Of a stretch of 41,196 nucleotides of DNA, positions 34,169 through 41,196 are shown in pieces. The stretch's first letter is position 1. Each line of letters starts with the position of its first letter. The stretch is from positions 38,774-79,969 of the forward strand of contig NZ_JH379469.1 in assembly GCF_000235885.1 (NCBI RefSeq). Direction: 5' to 3'. The notes beneath the pieces were generated by a model, which saw only the letters and a program-made list of their open reading frames with translations, made no database searches and was not told where the DNA came from. The DNA comes from Leyella stercorea DSM 18206 (GTDB taxonomy: Bacteria > Bacteroidota > Bacteroidia > Bacteroidales > Bacteroidaceae). The position numbers were made by a program, and so were the translations under genes.

Positions 34169-34255
34169 GGAAGTTTGGGTGAGTGGCTGAAACCAGTAGT
34201 TTGCTAAACTGCCGTACGGGTAACCGTACCGGGGGTTCGAATCCCCCAGCTTCCG
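34169..34255 (+). tRNA. tRNA-Ser (GCT)
   Basis: This is an 87-nt class II tRNA with acceptor GGAAGTT / AGCTTCC, anticodon loop TTGCTAA (GCT, reads AGC/AGU), a long variable arm built on GTACGGG / CCGTAC, and a T arm GGGGG-TTCGAAT-CCCCC. The CCA is not encoded. Confidence 0.93.
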
Positions 34256-34282
34256 CTGTTCTCTTGAGTAATCAATACTGTT

Positions 34283-34357
34283 GGTGGATTCATCTAATGG
34301 TTAGGATACAAGATTCTCAATCTTGGCATAGGGGTTCGATTCCCCTATCCACTACCA
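34283..34357 (+). tRNA. tRNA-Glu (CTC), copy 1
   Basis: Acceptor GGTGGAT / ATCCACT (first pair G-T wobble); anticodon loop TTCTCAA gives CTC; T arm GGGG-TTCGATT-CCCC. The sequence after discriminator A reads CCA, so the 3' end is encoded, unlike the Cys and Ser tRNAs here. Confidence 0.9.
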
Positions 34358-34380
34358 AAGCAGTAAGACATAAAACCGAT

Positions 34381-34455
34381 GGTGGATTCATCTAATGGTT
34401 AGGATACAAGATTCTCAATCTTGGCATAGGGGTTCGATTCCCCTATCCACTACCA
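34381..34455 (+). tRNA. tRNA-Glu (CTC), copy 2
   Basis: Identical over all 75 nt to the copy at 34283, offset by 98 bp, including the encoded CCA. It is a recent tandem duplicate in the same transcript as tRNA-Ser. Confidence 0.9.
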
Positions 34456-34458
34456 AAC

Positions 34459-34496
34459 AAAGCGTGTAGAAACAATATGTTTTTACACGCTTTTTT
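34459..34496 (+). terminator. intrinsic terminator of the tRNA-Ser/Glu operon
   Basis: Arms AAGCGTGTA / TACACGCTT with an inner AAACA / TGTTT pairing and TTTTTT. Confidence 0.9.
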
Positions 34497-34530
34497 CATT
34501 ATACTCTCTACTATTTTCAAAAAAAATGCG

Positions 34531-34539
34531 TAACTTTGT
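34531..34539 (+). promoter_or_regulatory. -7 promoter element of rlmN
   Basis: TAACTTTGT matches TAnnTTTG; leader about 38 nt. Confidence 0.6.
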
Positions 34540-34582
34540 AGCTTAGGACTACAACTATAGCAAACAAATAGTACACACAGAT

Positions 34583-35638
34583 ATGGCAGATATAAAGAAA
34601 CCGCTCATGGGTATGTCGCTCTACGAGCTCAAAGAAGTAGCAAAATCGCTCGGTATGCCAGCCTTCACTGGCGGACAGATGGCGAAATGGCTATACACAC
34701 AACACGTGAAATCGATTGACGAGATGACAAACATCTCGAAGACCAATCGTGAGCGACTGGCTGAAGAATACACCATTGGATGTATGGAGCCGATAGACTG
34801 CCAAGTATCGAAGGACGGAACAATAAAGTATCTCTTCCCCACTGCTACGGGCAAACATGTGGAAACTGTGTACATCCCCGATCACGACCGCGCTACGCTG
34901 TGCGTTTCGTCACAAGTGGGTTGTAAAATGAATTGTCTGTTCTGCCAAACAGGCAAGCAGGGTTTTGAAGAGAGTCTCACAACAACCGACATCCTCAACC
35001 AGATATACTCGCTTCCCGAACGCGAGAAACTCACGAACATCGTGTTTATGGGCCAGGGCGAACCGATGGACAACCTCGACAACGTACTGAAGGTGACACA
35101 GGTGATGACAGCCGACTATGGCTACGCTTGGAGCCCGAAGCGCATCACAGTGAGCAGCGTAGGCATACGCAAGAAATTGCAACGCTTCCTCGACGAGAGT
35201 GATTGTCATGTGGCTATCAGTATGCACTCGCCAATACCAGAACAGCGTGCGCAGCTGATGCCTGCAGAGCGTGGTATGTCTATCGTAGAGGTGGTAGACT
35301 TGATGCGTAACTACGACTTCACACATCAGCGCCGACTCTCTTTCGAGTATATCATGTTCAAGGGCGTGAACGATACCACAACACATGCTCGCGAAATAGT
35401 GAAGCTCGTGGAAGGACTGGAATGTCGATTTAATCTGATTCGCTTCCACCCTATCCCCAACGTAGACCTGCAAGGCACAGACGACCACCATATAGAGAAT
35501 TTCCGCGACTATCTGACTAACCACGGCGTGTTCACCACGATTCGTGCAAGTCGAGGTCAGGACATCTTCGCTGCATGTGGACTGCTCAGCACTGCGAAAA
35601 AGATTGAAGAGGAGCGCAAACGCCGCGAACAACAATAA
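34583..35638 (+). CDS. rlmN: dual-specificity 23S rRNA/tRNA adenine-C2 methyltransferase RlmN
   Basis: RlmN uses a radical-SAM mechanism to methylate A2503 of 23S rRNA and A37 of some tRNAs. The 351-residue protein has the N-terminal helical domain, the cluster motif CKMNCLFC (Cys114, 118, 121), MGQGEP, the ISMHSP segment and the C-terminal catalytic Cys332 in AACGLLS. All catalytic residues are present. A2503 modification can influence ribosomal antibiotic response. The DUF4837 gene begins 4 bp after the stop, so they are co-transcribed. Confidence 0.96.
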   Translation: MADIKKPLMGMSLYELKEVAKSLGMPAFTGGQMAKWLYTQHVKSIDEMTNISKTNRERLAEEYTIGCMEPIDCQVSKDGTIKYLFPTATGKHVETVYIPDHDRATLCVSSQVGCKMNCLFCQTGKQGFEESLTTTDILNQIYSLPEREKLTNIVFMGQGEPMDNLDNVLKVTQVMTADYGYAWSPKRITVSSVGIRKKLQRFLDESDCHVAISMHSPIPEQRAQLMPAERGMSIVEVVDLMRNYDFTHQRRLSFEYIMFKGVNDTTTHAREIVKLVEGLECRFNLIRFHPIPNVDLQGTDDHHIENFRDYLTNHGVFTTIRASRGQDIFAACGLLSTAKKIEEERKRREQQ

Positions 35639-35642
35639 CCCC

Positions 35643-36590
35643 ATGCGATATACAATACTGTTCTTCGCTACGCTTACACTCATGGCCTGCACCCGAGGCA
35701 AGCAGACGATGCTGCCCGACAGTGGTGGCAGACCATACGAAGTAGTGCTCATTGGCGATAGCGATAGCATATTATATAAGGTACTGACAGAGCCTGTCAC
35801 TGCCCTGCCGCAGCCCGAACCTACATTCGACGTGAGCAACGGCACATCAATGAATGCCACATTACGACTTGCTCGCAACATCGTGGTGGTAGAAACCGAC
35901 CACAAATTGAAACAAATCAAGATAAAATACGAACGCAACGTATATGCCGAACCGCAGATCATTGTACACGTAAGCACACCTTCGATGGTACACCTGCAGC
36001 GCGCCATGCGGTCGCAATCAACCGCCAACAACATACGCAATCTGCTAAAACGCAACGAAATAAAGAACGCCATAACACTGCTTGAGCACAAGCATAACAC
36101 AAAGTTGGAAGCAGAAGTGCAACAGATGTTCGGTATAGATATGCGCATACCGTCAGATATGCGAGCGAGCAAGAAGGGAAAAGACTTTATTTGGATATCC
36201 AACGACTCGCCAACAGCAATGGCAAATATCTGTATATACACGTCGGAAAACCGCGACAGTGTGATGAAGGTGAACATAAAGGGCGAAACCGACGATATGT
36301 ACATGACGACAACGCAAGGCAGTATCGTCACAACTTATGTCAGCAGCGACACAGACACACTAACCATACGTCGCGGACTATGGGAGATGCACGGCGACGC
36401 AATGGGCGGTCCGTTCGTGCAACACATAATAAAGCACATAGACAAGCACACCACAATAGTGGCAGAAGCTTTCGTCTACGCCCCAGGAACGAAGAAACGC
36501 AACGTGCTACTCAATACAGAAGCAGCACTATATACAATACAACCCAAACAAAATAACAAATGGAAGACAGAAAAATCCGCGTGGCAATAA
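35643..36590 (+). CDS. DUF4837-family lipoprotein
   Basis: The frame is open from 35544, but the ATG at 35643 gives a lipoprotein signal (MRYTILFFATLTLMAC, Cys16) and abuts rlmN, so 315 residues are annotated. The family DUF4837 is confined to Bacteroidota and has no known function. Visible features are YEVVLIGDSDSILYKVL, an ARNIVVVE strand and a C-terminal GLWEMHGDAMGGPFV block, which is typical for the family. Its last 31 bases overlap the start of the pdxA-like gene, suggesting translational coupling. Confidence 0.85.
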   Translation: MRYTILFFATLTLMACTRGKQTMLPDSGGRPYEVVLIGDSDSILYKVLTEPVTALPQPEPTFDVSNGTSMNATLRLARNIVVVETDHKLKQIKIKYERNVYAEPQIIVHVSTPSMVHLQRAMRSQSTANNIRNLLKRNEIKNAITLLEHKHNTKLEAEVQQMFGIDMRIPSDMRASKKGKDFIWISNDSPTAMANICIYTSENRDSVMKVNIKGETDDMYMTTTQGSIVTTYVSSDTDTLTIRRGLWEMHGDAMGGPFVQHIIKHIDKHTTIVAEAFVYAPGTKKRNVLLNTEAALYTIQPKQNNKWKTEKSAWQ

Positions 36591-37672
36591 CCCACGGCGA
36601 TACCAATGGTATCGGATATGAGCTTATTTTTAAAACCTTTGCAGAGCCCGAAATGCTTGAGTTATGCACACCTATCATATACGGCTCGCCGAAGATTGCA
36701 GCTTATCATCGTAAGGCCCTTGACATGCAAGCTAACTTCAGCATCATCAACAAGGCTGAAGATGCTGTCGATGGACGCGTTAATCTGCTCGCTTGCTTCG
36801 ATGAAGAGGTGAAAGTAGACCTCGGACAACCCACAAAAGAGTCTGGAGAATCGGCTCTCAAAGCCCTTGATAAGGCTATGACCGATTTCCGTAGCCAACT
36901 CTACGACGTGCTCGTGGCTTGTCCGGTATGCCTCTCCAACATGACAGCCAACGAAGTTGGTTACACATACAACGGACTGAAGGAATATGCAGAGACTTGC
37001 ATCGGTGATGGTGCTAAGGGCATGAAGATAATGGTAAACGAATCACTACGCATCGCCCTCGCCACCAATGGTTTGGCAATAAAGGACGTACCTGCAAACA
37101 TCACAGAAGAGAATATCCTTAACAACATTCGCAAACTGCACAACTGCCTCAAGAGCGACTTCCGTCTGTCGAATCCACGTATAGGCGTGCTCGCACTTAA
37201 CCCAAGCGCTGACGGCACAGAAGAGAAGGAGATACTACTGCCAGCTATAAAGAAAGCCGAGGAGGAAGGCATCACAGCATACGGACCATATGCCGCAGAA
37301 GATTACTTCGGCAATAATGTATGCGATGCTTTCGACTGCACGCTCGCAATGTACGACGATCAGGCTAACATACCATTCTCTACAACAATGCAGAGCAACG
37401 GCATCTATTACATATCAGCACTCCCACTCGTATGCACAGCACCCGCACTGACTCCCGACTTCGCCAATGCTGGAGCTGGCGTTGCTGATGAGAACGCACT
37501 GCGCCACGCTATCTATGCAGCTATCGACATCGTGCGTAACCGCGAAGAATACGAACTACCACTTGCCAATCCGCTGCCGAAGCTCTACCATGAGAAGCGC
37601 GATGAAAGCGAGAAGGTGAGATTTTCTATTCCGAAGAAACGCGACACCAACAATCAGCAAGGCAACCGATAA
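36560..37672 (+). CDS. pdxA: PdxA homologue lacking catalytic residues (probable pseudoenzyme)
   Basis: PdxA oxidises 4-phosphohydroxy-threonine in vitamin B6 synthesis. The 370-residue frame is intact and clearly PdxA-like (HGDTNGIGYELIFKT; LRIALATN; RIGVLALNP; LAMYDDQ; AGAGVAD). Compared with E. coli PdxA from memory, the three metal-binding histidines are replaced: ATTHLPL is ATNGLAI (Gly171), NPHAG is NPSAD (Ser216), and YHDQG is YDDQA (Asp266). The substrate motif GHTE is NGLKE (Leu140, Lys141), PVHKG is PVCLS, and RTSVDHGT is CTAPALTP. Dehydrogenase activity is therefore unlikely, and a different role or early decay is inferred. It overlaps the DUF4837 gene by 31 bp. A hairpin with GCAACCGAT / ATCGGTTGC arms spans the stop codon. 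Confidence 0.85.
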   Translation: MEDRKIRVAITHGDTNGIGYELIFKTFAEPEMLELCTPIIYGSPKIAAYHRKALDMQANFSIINKAEDAVDGRVNLLACFDEEVKVDLGQPTKESGESALKALDKAMTDFRSQLYDVLVACPVCLSNMTANEVGYTYNGLKEYAETCIGDGAKGMKIMVNESLRIALATNGLAIKDVPANITEENILNNIRKLHNCLKSDFRLSNPRIGVLALNPSADGTEEKEILLPAIKKAEEEGITAYGPYAAEDYFGNNVCDAFDCTLAMYDDQANIPFSTTMQSNGIYYISALPLVCTAPALTPDFANAGAGVADENALRHAIYAAIDIVRNREEYELPLANPLPKLYHEKRDESEKVRFSIPKKRDTNNQQGNR

Positions 37673-37685
37673 CACAATCGGTTGC
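37662..37685 (+). terminator. hairpin across the pdxA-like stop codon
   Basis: Arms GCAACCGAT (37662-37670) and ATCGGTTGC (37677-37685) with loop AACACA, followed by TAAAAAAG. It has no T tract, so termination is uncertain. Confidence 0.5.
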
Positions 37686-37728
37686 TAAAAAAGTAGCATA
37701 AAGCTGCATCTATTTTAATAGAAATATG

Positions 37729-37737
37729 TAATTTTGT
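37729..37737 (+). promoter_or_regulatory. -7 promoter element just before the sigma-54-type activator gene
   Basis: TAATTTTGT matches TAnnTTTG but lies only 7 bp before the ATG at 37744, so a transcript from it would have almost no leader. Confidence 0.45.
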
Positions 37738-37743
37738 TACCAA

Positions 37744-38967
37744 ATGGATACATCTGAACTGCAAAGATTAAAACAACGGTACAACATCGTGGGCAACTGC
37801 GATGCGTTGAACCGTGCTCTCGACGTTGCAAAACAAGTGGCATCGACAGACCTCAGTGTGCTCATTGTTGGCGAAAGCGGAGTCGGCAAGGAGATTATTC
37901 CACGACTTATACACGACAATTCGCCACGCAAACACGAGAAATACTTCGCCATCAACTGCGGCTCTATACCGGAAGGCACTATAGACAGCGAACTATTCGG
38001 ACATGAGAAGGGATCGTTCACGGGTGCAATCGGCGAGAGCGAAGGCTATTTCGGTACGGCAAACAAAGGCACTATCTTCCTCGACGAGGTCGGCGAGCTG
38101 CCAATGGCAACACAAGCACGCCTGCTGCGTGTGCTCGAAACTGGCGAATACATACGTGTGGGTGGTCAGAAGATAATGAAAACCAATGTGCGCATCGTTG
38201 CAGCAACCAACGTCAACATGCACAAGGCAATAAGCGAGGGACGTTTCCGCGAAGATCTCTACTATCGTCTGAACACCATCCCTATCCAAATGCCGCCATT
38301 ACGCGACCGTGGCAACGACATTCTCCTACTCTTCAGTTTGTTCACAATGCAGATTGCGGAGAAGTATGGCATGAGCCGCATCACGCTAACCGACGAAGCG
38401 AAGGCAATAATGCTTAGATACAAGTGGCCGGGCAACGTGCGCCAGCTGAAGAATATCACTGAGCAGATGTCCGTACTCAGCACAACACGCGTGATAGACG
38501 CCGAAACGCTGAGCAAGTTCATACCGCAGGACAAGGAAAGCACGCAGCTTGCCACCACAACGCCGACCGGATCGCACTCGTACGAGAGCGAACGCGAGAT
38601 TCTATATAAGATTCTCTACGAGTTGAGAGGCAACGTGAGCGATCTGCGCCGCGAGATGACCAATCTGCGCAAACAGATTGACGACAACCGCACACTCGAC
38701 AATTTCGCAGCTGCCCAGCAGGTACACGCTCTGCAGCCAGCCACATTCAGTCCGTATCAGGATGTAGAGGCCGAGGAGATAAGAGATGGCGTAACAACCT
38801 CTCAAAACGAACAGAACGAGAGTCTGAACCTTAGCGACATCGGTCGGCAGGTGGTAGAGAAAGCGCTCGAACGCAATGGTGGCAACCGCAAGAAGGCTGC
38901 GCAGGAGCTGGGCATCTCCGACCGCACACTCTACAGACGCATAAAGCAATATGGACTCGACAAATAA
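37744..38967 (+). CDS. sigma-54-dependent-type transcriptional activator without receiver domain
   Basis: The 407-residue protein starts directly with the AAA+ domain: Walker A GESGVGKE (43-50), the sigma-54 contact loop as GSFTGA (90-95, Ser instead of the usual Ala), Walker B GTIFLDE (109-115), and the arginine-containing REDLYYRLN and RDRGNDI segments. A low-complexity linker with a coiled-coil-like heptad stretch (NVSDLRREMTNLRKQIDD) leads to a C-terminal Fis-type helix-turn-helix (NRKKAAQELGISDRTLYRRIKQYG). It should activate RpoN promoters. With no receiver or sensor domain, its activity must be set by level or by another protein. It sits 7 bp before lptE, so it may be autoregulatory for this envelope locus. 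Confidence 0.92.
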   Translation: MDTSELQRLKQRYNIVGNCDALNRALDVAKQVASTDLSVLIVGESGVGKEIIPRLIHDNSPRKHEKYFAINCGSIPEGTIDSELFGHEKGSFTGAIGESEGYFGTANKGTIFLDEVGELPMATQARLLRVLETGEYIRVGGQKIMKTNVRIVAATNVNMHKAISEGRFREDLYYRLNTIPIQMPPLRDRGNDILLLFSLFTMQIAEKYGMSRITLTDEAKAIMLRYKWPGNVRQLKNITEQMSVLSTTRVIDAETLSKFIPQDKESTQLATTTPTGSHSYESEREILYKILYELRGNVSDLRREMTNLRKQIDDNRTLDNFAAAQQVHALQPATFSPYQDVEAEEIRDGVTTSQNEQNESLNLSDIGRQVVEKALERNGGNRKKAAQELGISDRTLYRRIKQYGLDK

Positions 38968-38974
38968 TAAAGAC

Positions 38975-39499
38975 ATGAAACGAATCCGTACACATTATAT
39001 ATATATAGCACTTGTACTGATTGCATCTATAACAATTTCGGCGTGCAAGGTAAGCTACAAGTTCAACGGAGCGAGCATCGACTATACAAAGACAAAGACA
39101 ATACAGATAGCCGACTTCCCTATCCGTTCAAGTTATGTATGGGGACCGATGGGACCGATGTTCAACAACCAGTTGAAGGACATGTTCGCAAGCCACACCA
39201 AACTGAGTCAGGTGAAGCGTAACGGCGACCTGAAAATAGAGGGTGAGATAACACAATACTCGCAGCGCAACAAGTCTGTGTCAGCAAGTGGACAGTCGGC
39301 ACAAACCGAACTTTCAATCACCGTCAACGTACGATTTACGAACAACGTAAACCATAGCGAAGACTTTGAACGCCAGTTCACCTCGTCAAAATCGTACGAG
39401 ACAACACAAAGTCTTGCCACGGTGCAAGAAGAACTCGTAACACAAATGGTAAAAGACATCACAGAGCAGATATTCAACGCAACAGTTGCCAACTGGTAA
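38975..39499 (+). CDS. lptE: LptE-like LPS assembly lipoprotein
   Basis: LptE plugs the LptD barrel that places LPS in the outer leaflet. The ATG at 38975 (174 residues) is chosen because it yields a lipoprotein signal with lipobox ISAC (Cys24); the frame is open upstream to 38951, which would overlap the activator gene. The mature part starts CKVSYKFNGASIDYTKTKTIQIADFP, matching Bacteroidota LptE. It continues with RNGDLKIEGEITQY and alternating strands and ends with a helix rich in T/Q/E (VQEELVTQMVKDITEQIFN). Gene order activator-lptE-TPR-like-secG is conserved among relatives as far as I recall. Confidence 0.88.
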   Translation: MKRIRTHYIYIALVLIASITISACKVSYKFNGASIDYTKTKTIQIADFPIRSSYVWGPMGPMFNNQLKDMFASHTKLSQVKRNGDLKIEGEITQYSQRNKSVSASGQSAQTELSITVNVRFTNNVNHSEDFERQFTSSKSYETTQSLATVQEELVTQMVKDITEQIFNATVANW

Positions 39500-39531
39500 T
39501 ATAAACATTAATAATGTAAAAACGTAAAAAA

Positions 39532-40284
39532 GTGGATTTAGTACGCCTCATAAACCATCCTGAACTGATGAGCAAGGAGACTCTATACGAGCTCCGAAAC
39601 ATTGTTGCGCTCTATCCATACTATCAGACGGCACGAATATTGATGTTGAAGAACATGTATCTGCTGCACGATAGTGCGTTCGACGATGAACTTCGTCGAA
39701 CTGCATTGTACGTGACAGACAGAAGTATGTTGTTCCAACTTGTGGAGAGTGCACACTATGAGTTCAAGAACCCGAGCGAGGAAGCTACCAACAAGATAGA
39801 AACAAGCAACGACGACCGCACTATATCTATTATCGACAACTTCCTCGACTCTGCCCCAGAACAGGAACTGGAACCTCAAAGTGAACCAAAACGCAAGCCA
39901 ACGCCTGCAGATGCTGCTGTAGACTATGTCGCATACCTGCTAAAAACAGAAAGCGAAGAAGACGACACCTCCGAACAGAGCCCCCAGCTGAAAGGTCAGG
40001 AACTCATCGACGACTTCATCAACAAAGATGGTGGCAAGATACAACTGCAAGATCAACCCACCTATAAACCCGAACTTGAAGAAGAGAAAAAGGGCGAGAA
40101 CGAAAGCGAAGAAGGCTATTTTACAGAGACTTTAGCCAAAATATACATAAAACAAGGTAGATATTCGAAGGCTCTTGAAATAATTCAGCGTTTAAATTTG
40201 AATTATCCAAAAAAAAATGCTTACTTTGCAGACCAAATAAGATTTTTAAAGAAACTTATAATAAATAACAAAAATAACAAATAG
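39532..40284 (+). CDS. conserved TPR-like protein of unknown function
   Basis: The 250-residue protein starts at GTG 39532; homologues begin with the same MxLxRLINHPE, so this start is preferred to the downstream ATG at residue 13. The N-terminal half is helical (ETLYELRNIVALYPYYQTARILMLKNMYLLHD). The middle is acidic and low in complexity (about 95-195, rich in E, D, S, K). The C-terminus has one TPR-like pair (FTETLAKIYIKQGRYSKALEII...NPKKNAYFADQIRFLKKLI). No signal peptide is seen, so it is probably cytoplasmic. It lies 4 bp before secG. No function is assigned. Confidence 0.78.
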   Translation: MDLVRLINHPELMSKETLYELRNIVALYPYYQTARILMLKNMYLLHDSAFDDELRRTALYVTDRSMLFQLVESAHYEFKNPSEEATNKIETSNDDRTISIIDNFLDSAPEQELEPQSEPKRKPTPADAAVDYVAYLLKTESEEDDTSEQSPQLKGQELIDDFINKDGGKIQLQDQPTYKPELEEEKKGENESEEGYFTETLAKIYIKQGRYSKALEIIQRLNLNYPKKNAYFADQIRFLKKLIINNKNNK

Positions 40285-40288
40285 AAAA

Positions 40289-40669
40289 ATGATTTACACA
40301 TTATTCGTAATTTTCATCGTGATAGCATCTTTGCTCATGATTGGCATTGTGCTTATTCAGGAGTCAAAGGGTGGCGGTTTGGCATCAAACTTCTCATCAT
40401 CTAACGCTATCTTAGGTGTACGCAAGACTACCGACTTCGTAGAGAAAGCAACATGGGGTCTCGCAATCACAATGGTTGTTCTCAGCATCGTATGCGCTCA
40501 CGTGGCTCCTGTTTCTACAGAGGGTACAAGCGTTATGGAGAAGACTGCAACTGAAACTCAGACAACAAACCCAAACACTACTCCTGGTTTCGGTTCAAGC
40601 CAGCAGCAGGCAGCACCAGCAGCTGAAGGTGCTCAGCAGGCACCAGCACAGCAGGCTCCTGCAAAGTAA
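40289..40669 (+). CDS. secG: preprotein translocase subunit SecG
   Basis: SecG aids the SecYE channel during protein export. The 126-residue protein has two membrane helices (about 1-22 and 50-72) joined by the signature loop VLIQESKGGGLASNFSSSNAILGVRKTTDFVEKATW. The C-terminal 40 residues are a low-complexity Gln/Ala/Pro tail (SSQQQAAPAAEG, QQAPAQ), usual for Bacteroidota SecG. It is last in the rlmN/lptE region transcript and is followed by a strong terminator. Confidence 0.94.
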   Translation: MIYTLFVIFIVIASLLMIGIVLIQESKGGGLASNFSSSNAILGVRKTTDFVEKATWGLAITMVVLSIVCAHVAPVSTEGTSVMEKTATETQTTNPNTTPGFGSSQQQAAPAAEGAQQAPAQQAPAK

Positions 40670-40726
40670 TTTGCAAGAACCTCTCTACACCAAAAGAGTA
40701 AAAGAAAATTACGCCCCAATTACAAT

Positions 40727-40760
40727 AAAACGTCTAAGCAATGTCTTAGACGTTTTTTTT
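40727..40760 (+). terminator. intrinsic terminator of secG
   Basis: Arms AAACGTCTAAG / CTTAGACGTTT with a short loop and a run of eight or more T. Confidence 0.92.
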
Positions 40761-40905
40761 ATGACTTTCGGTACGTTCAACACTGATACCAGCGAACTGT
40801 ATCAAAAGATATGAATATGGGAAATAATTAGCAATATAGAGCACATTATTCCTACAATAGCACCAATAAACAAGTAAAAACACGATTTATCCAAAAAAAG
40901 TTGAC

Positions 40906-40950
40906 AAAACATTTGGTAGTTTAAAACAAAACCCGTACCTTTGCACTCGC
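40906..40950 (+). promoter_or_regulatory. promoter of tRNA-His
   Basis: CATTTGGTAGTTT (40910 on) and -7 box TACCTTTGC (40936-40944) followed by ACTCGC; same layout as the other tRNA promoters in the window. The 230 bp before it (40761-40905) show no other feature. Confidence 0.8.
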
Positions 40951-40992
40951 TTTAAAGAACTAAGCAATACTGCTAAGTAAAGCAAATAACAT

Positions 40993-41067
40993 GGTGGCTG
41001 TAGTTCAGTTGGTTAGAGCGTCAGATTGTGGTTCTGAATGTCGTGGGTTCGAGTCCCATCTGCCACC
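40993..41067 (+). tRNA. tRNA-His (GTG)
   Basis: Extra G at -1, acceptor GTGGCTG / CTGCCAC, anticodon loop TTGTGGT (GTG), T arm GTGGG-TTCGAGT-CCCAT. The acceptor has one T-T mismatch at 6-67. CCA is not encoded. A terminator follows. Confidence 0.92.
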
Positions 41068-41073
41068 CAACAG

Positions 41074-41110
41074 AGAGTCAAACTTCAAAAGAGGTTTGAC
41101 TCTTTTTTTT
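41074..41110 (+). terminator. intrinsic terminator of tRNA-His
   Basis: Arms AGAGTCAAAC / GTTTGACTCT with loop about TTCAAAAGAG and a run of T. The remaining bases to the window end show no feature. Confidence 0.9.
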
Positions 41111-41196
41111 ATCCCCGCTTTAAGAAACCCACTCCACCACTCTACCAATTCGAAATCAAATATTATTGGCTCATATAATATTGTTGTGTTTTTAAC

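Noticed and set aside
34910..36331. 473-codon open frame on the minus strand across rlmN and the DUF4837 gene
   Set aside because: It is a shadow of two well-supported plus-strand genes, has no family motifs and shows Cys/His/Val-rich composition typical of antisense frames.

Overview
The window looks like chromosome of a Prevotella-type Bacteroidota. Three things point there. First, promoters repeatedly show the Bacteroidota -7 element TAnnTTTG. Second, ribosome binding sites are poor. Third, the gene content is typical of the phylum: an RprX/RprY-like two-component pair, PPi-dependent phosphofructokinase, an Omp28-like protein, DUF5687 and DUF4837 proteins, LptE and SecG. Every identification comes from reading translations and motifs; no database search was run.

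Layout. 1-3.2 kb (minus strand): tilS (cut by the window edge), rlmI and a DEDD exonuclease, separated by two families of hairpin repeats; one repeat lies inside the tilS reading frame. 3.2-13.9 kb (plus): ftsK-lolA, a DUF5687 membrane protein, an RprX-like kinase and RprY-like regulator separated by an Omp28-like gene, a serpin lipoprotein and a beta-barrel-like protein. 14.0-21.3 kb (minus): manC, a histone-H1-like winged-helix protein, aspS, then a three-gene cluster (small protein, PlsC-like acyltransferase, large amidase). 21.5-24.3 kb (plus): pfp and a membrane-anchored GH25 lysozyme preceded by a 22-bp tandem repeat. 24.3-26.0 kb: an AT-rich accessory patch with broken ORFs, an IS-end-like palindrome, an IS1380-type transposase remnant and a small exported protein. 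26.0-29.3 kb (minus): prmA and a class A penicillin-binding protein. 29.5-32.5 kb (plus): pyrB-pyrI-glyA and a Cys-rich membrane protein. 32.6-34.5 kb: tRNA-Cys, an orphan metal/cobalamin-type binding lipoprotein, tRNA-Ser and two identical tRNA-Glu. 34.6-40.7 kb (plus): rlmN, DUF4837 lipoprotein, a PdxA homologue, a sigma-54-type activator, lptE, a TPR-like protein and secG, followed by tRNA-His.

Much of the window serves the cell envelope: septal DNA translocation with lipoprotein carriage (FtsK/LolA), peptidoglycan synthesis and cutting (PBP1A, amidase, GH25), LPS delivery (LptE), secretion (SecG) and sugar nucleotide supply (ManC). The most notable single observation is that the PdxA homologue keeps an intact 370-codon frame and the PdxA fold signatures but has lost all three metal-binding histidines and the other catalytic residues, so it looks like a pseudoenzyme. 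Others are a protein-coding insertion of a hairpin repeat in tilS, a shared promoter architecture at three tRNA loci, and an amidase whose catalytic domain is split by a golvesin-like insert.
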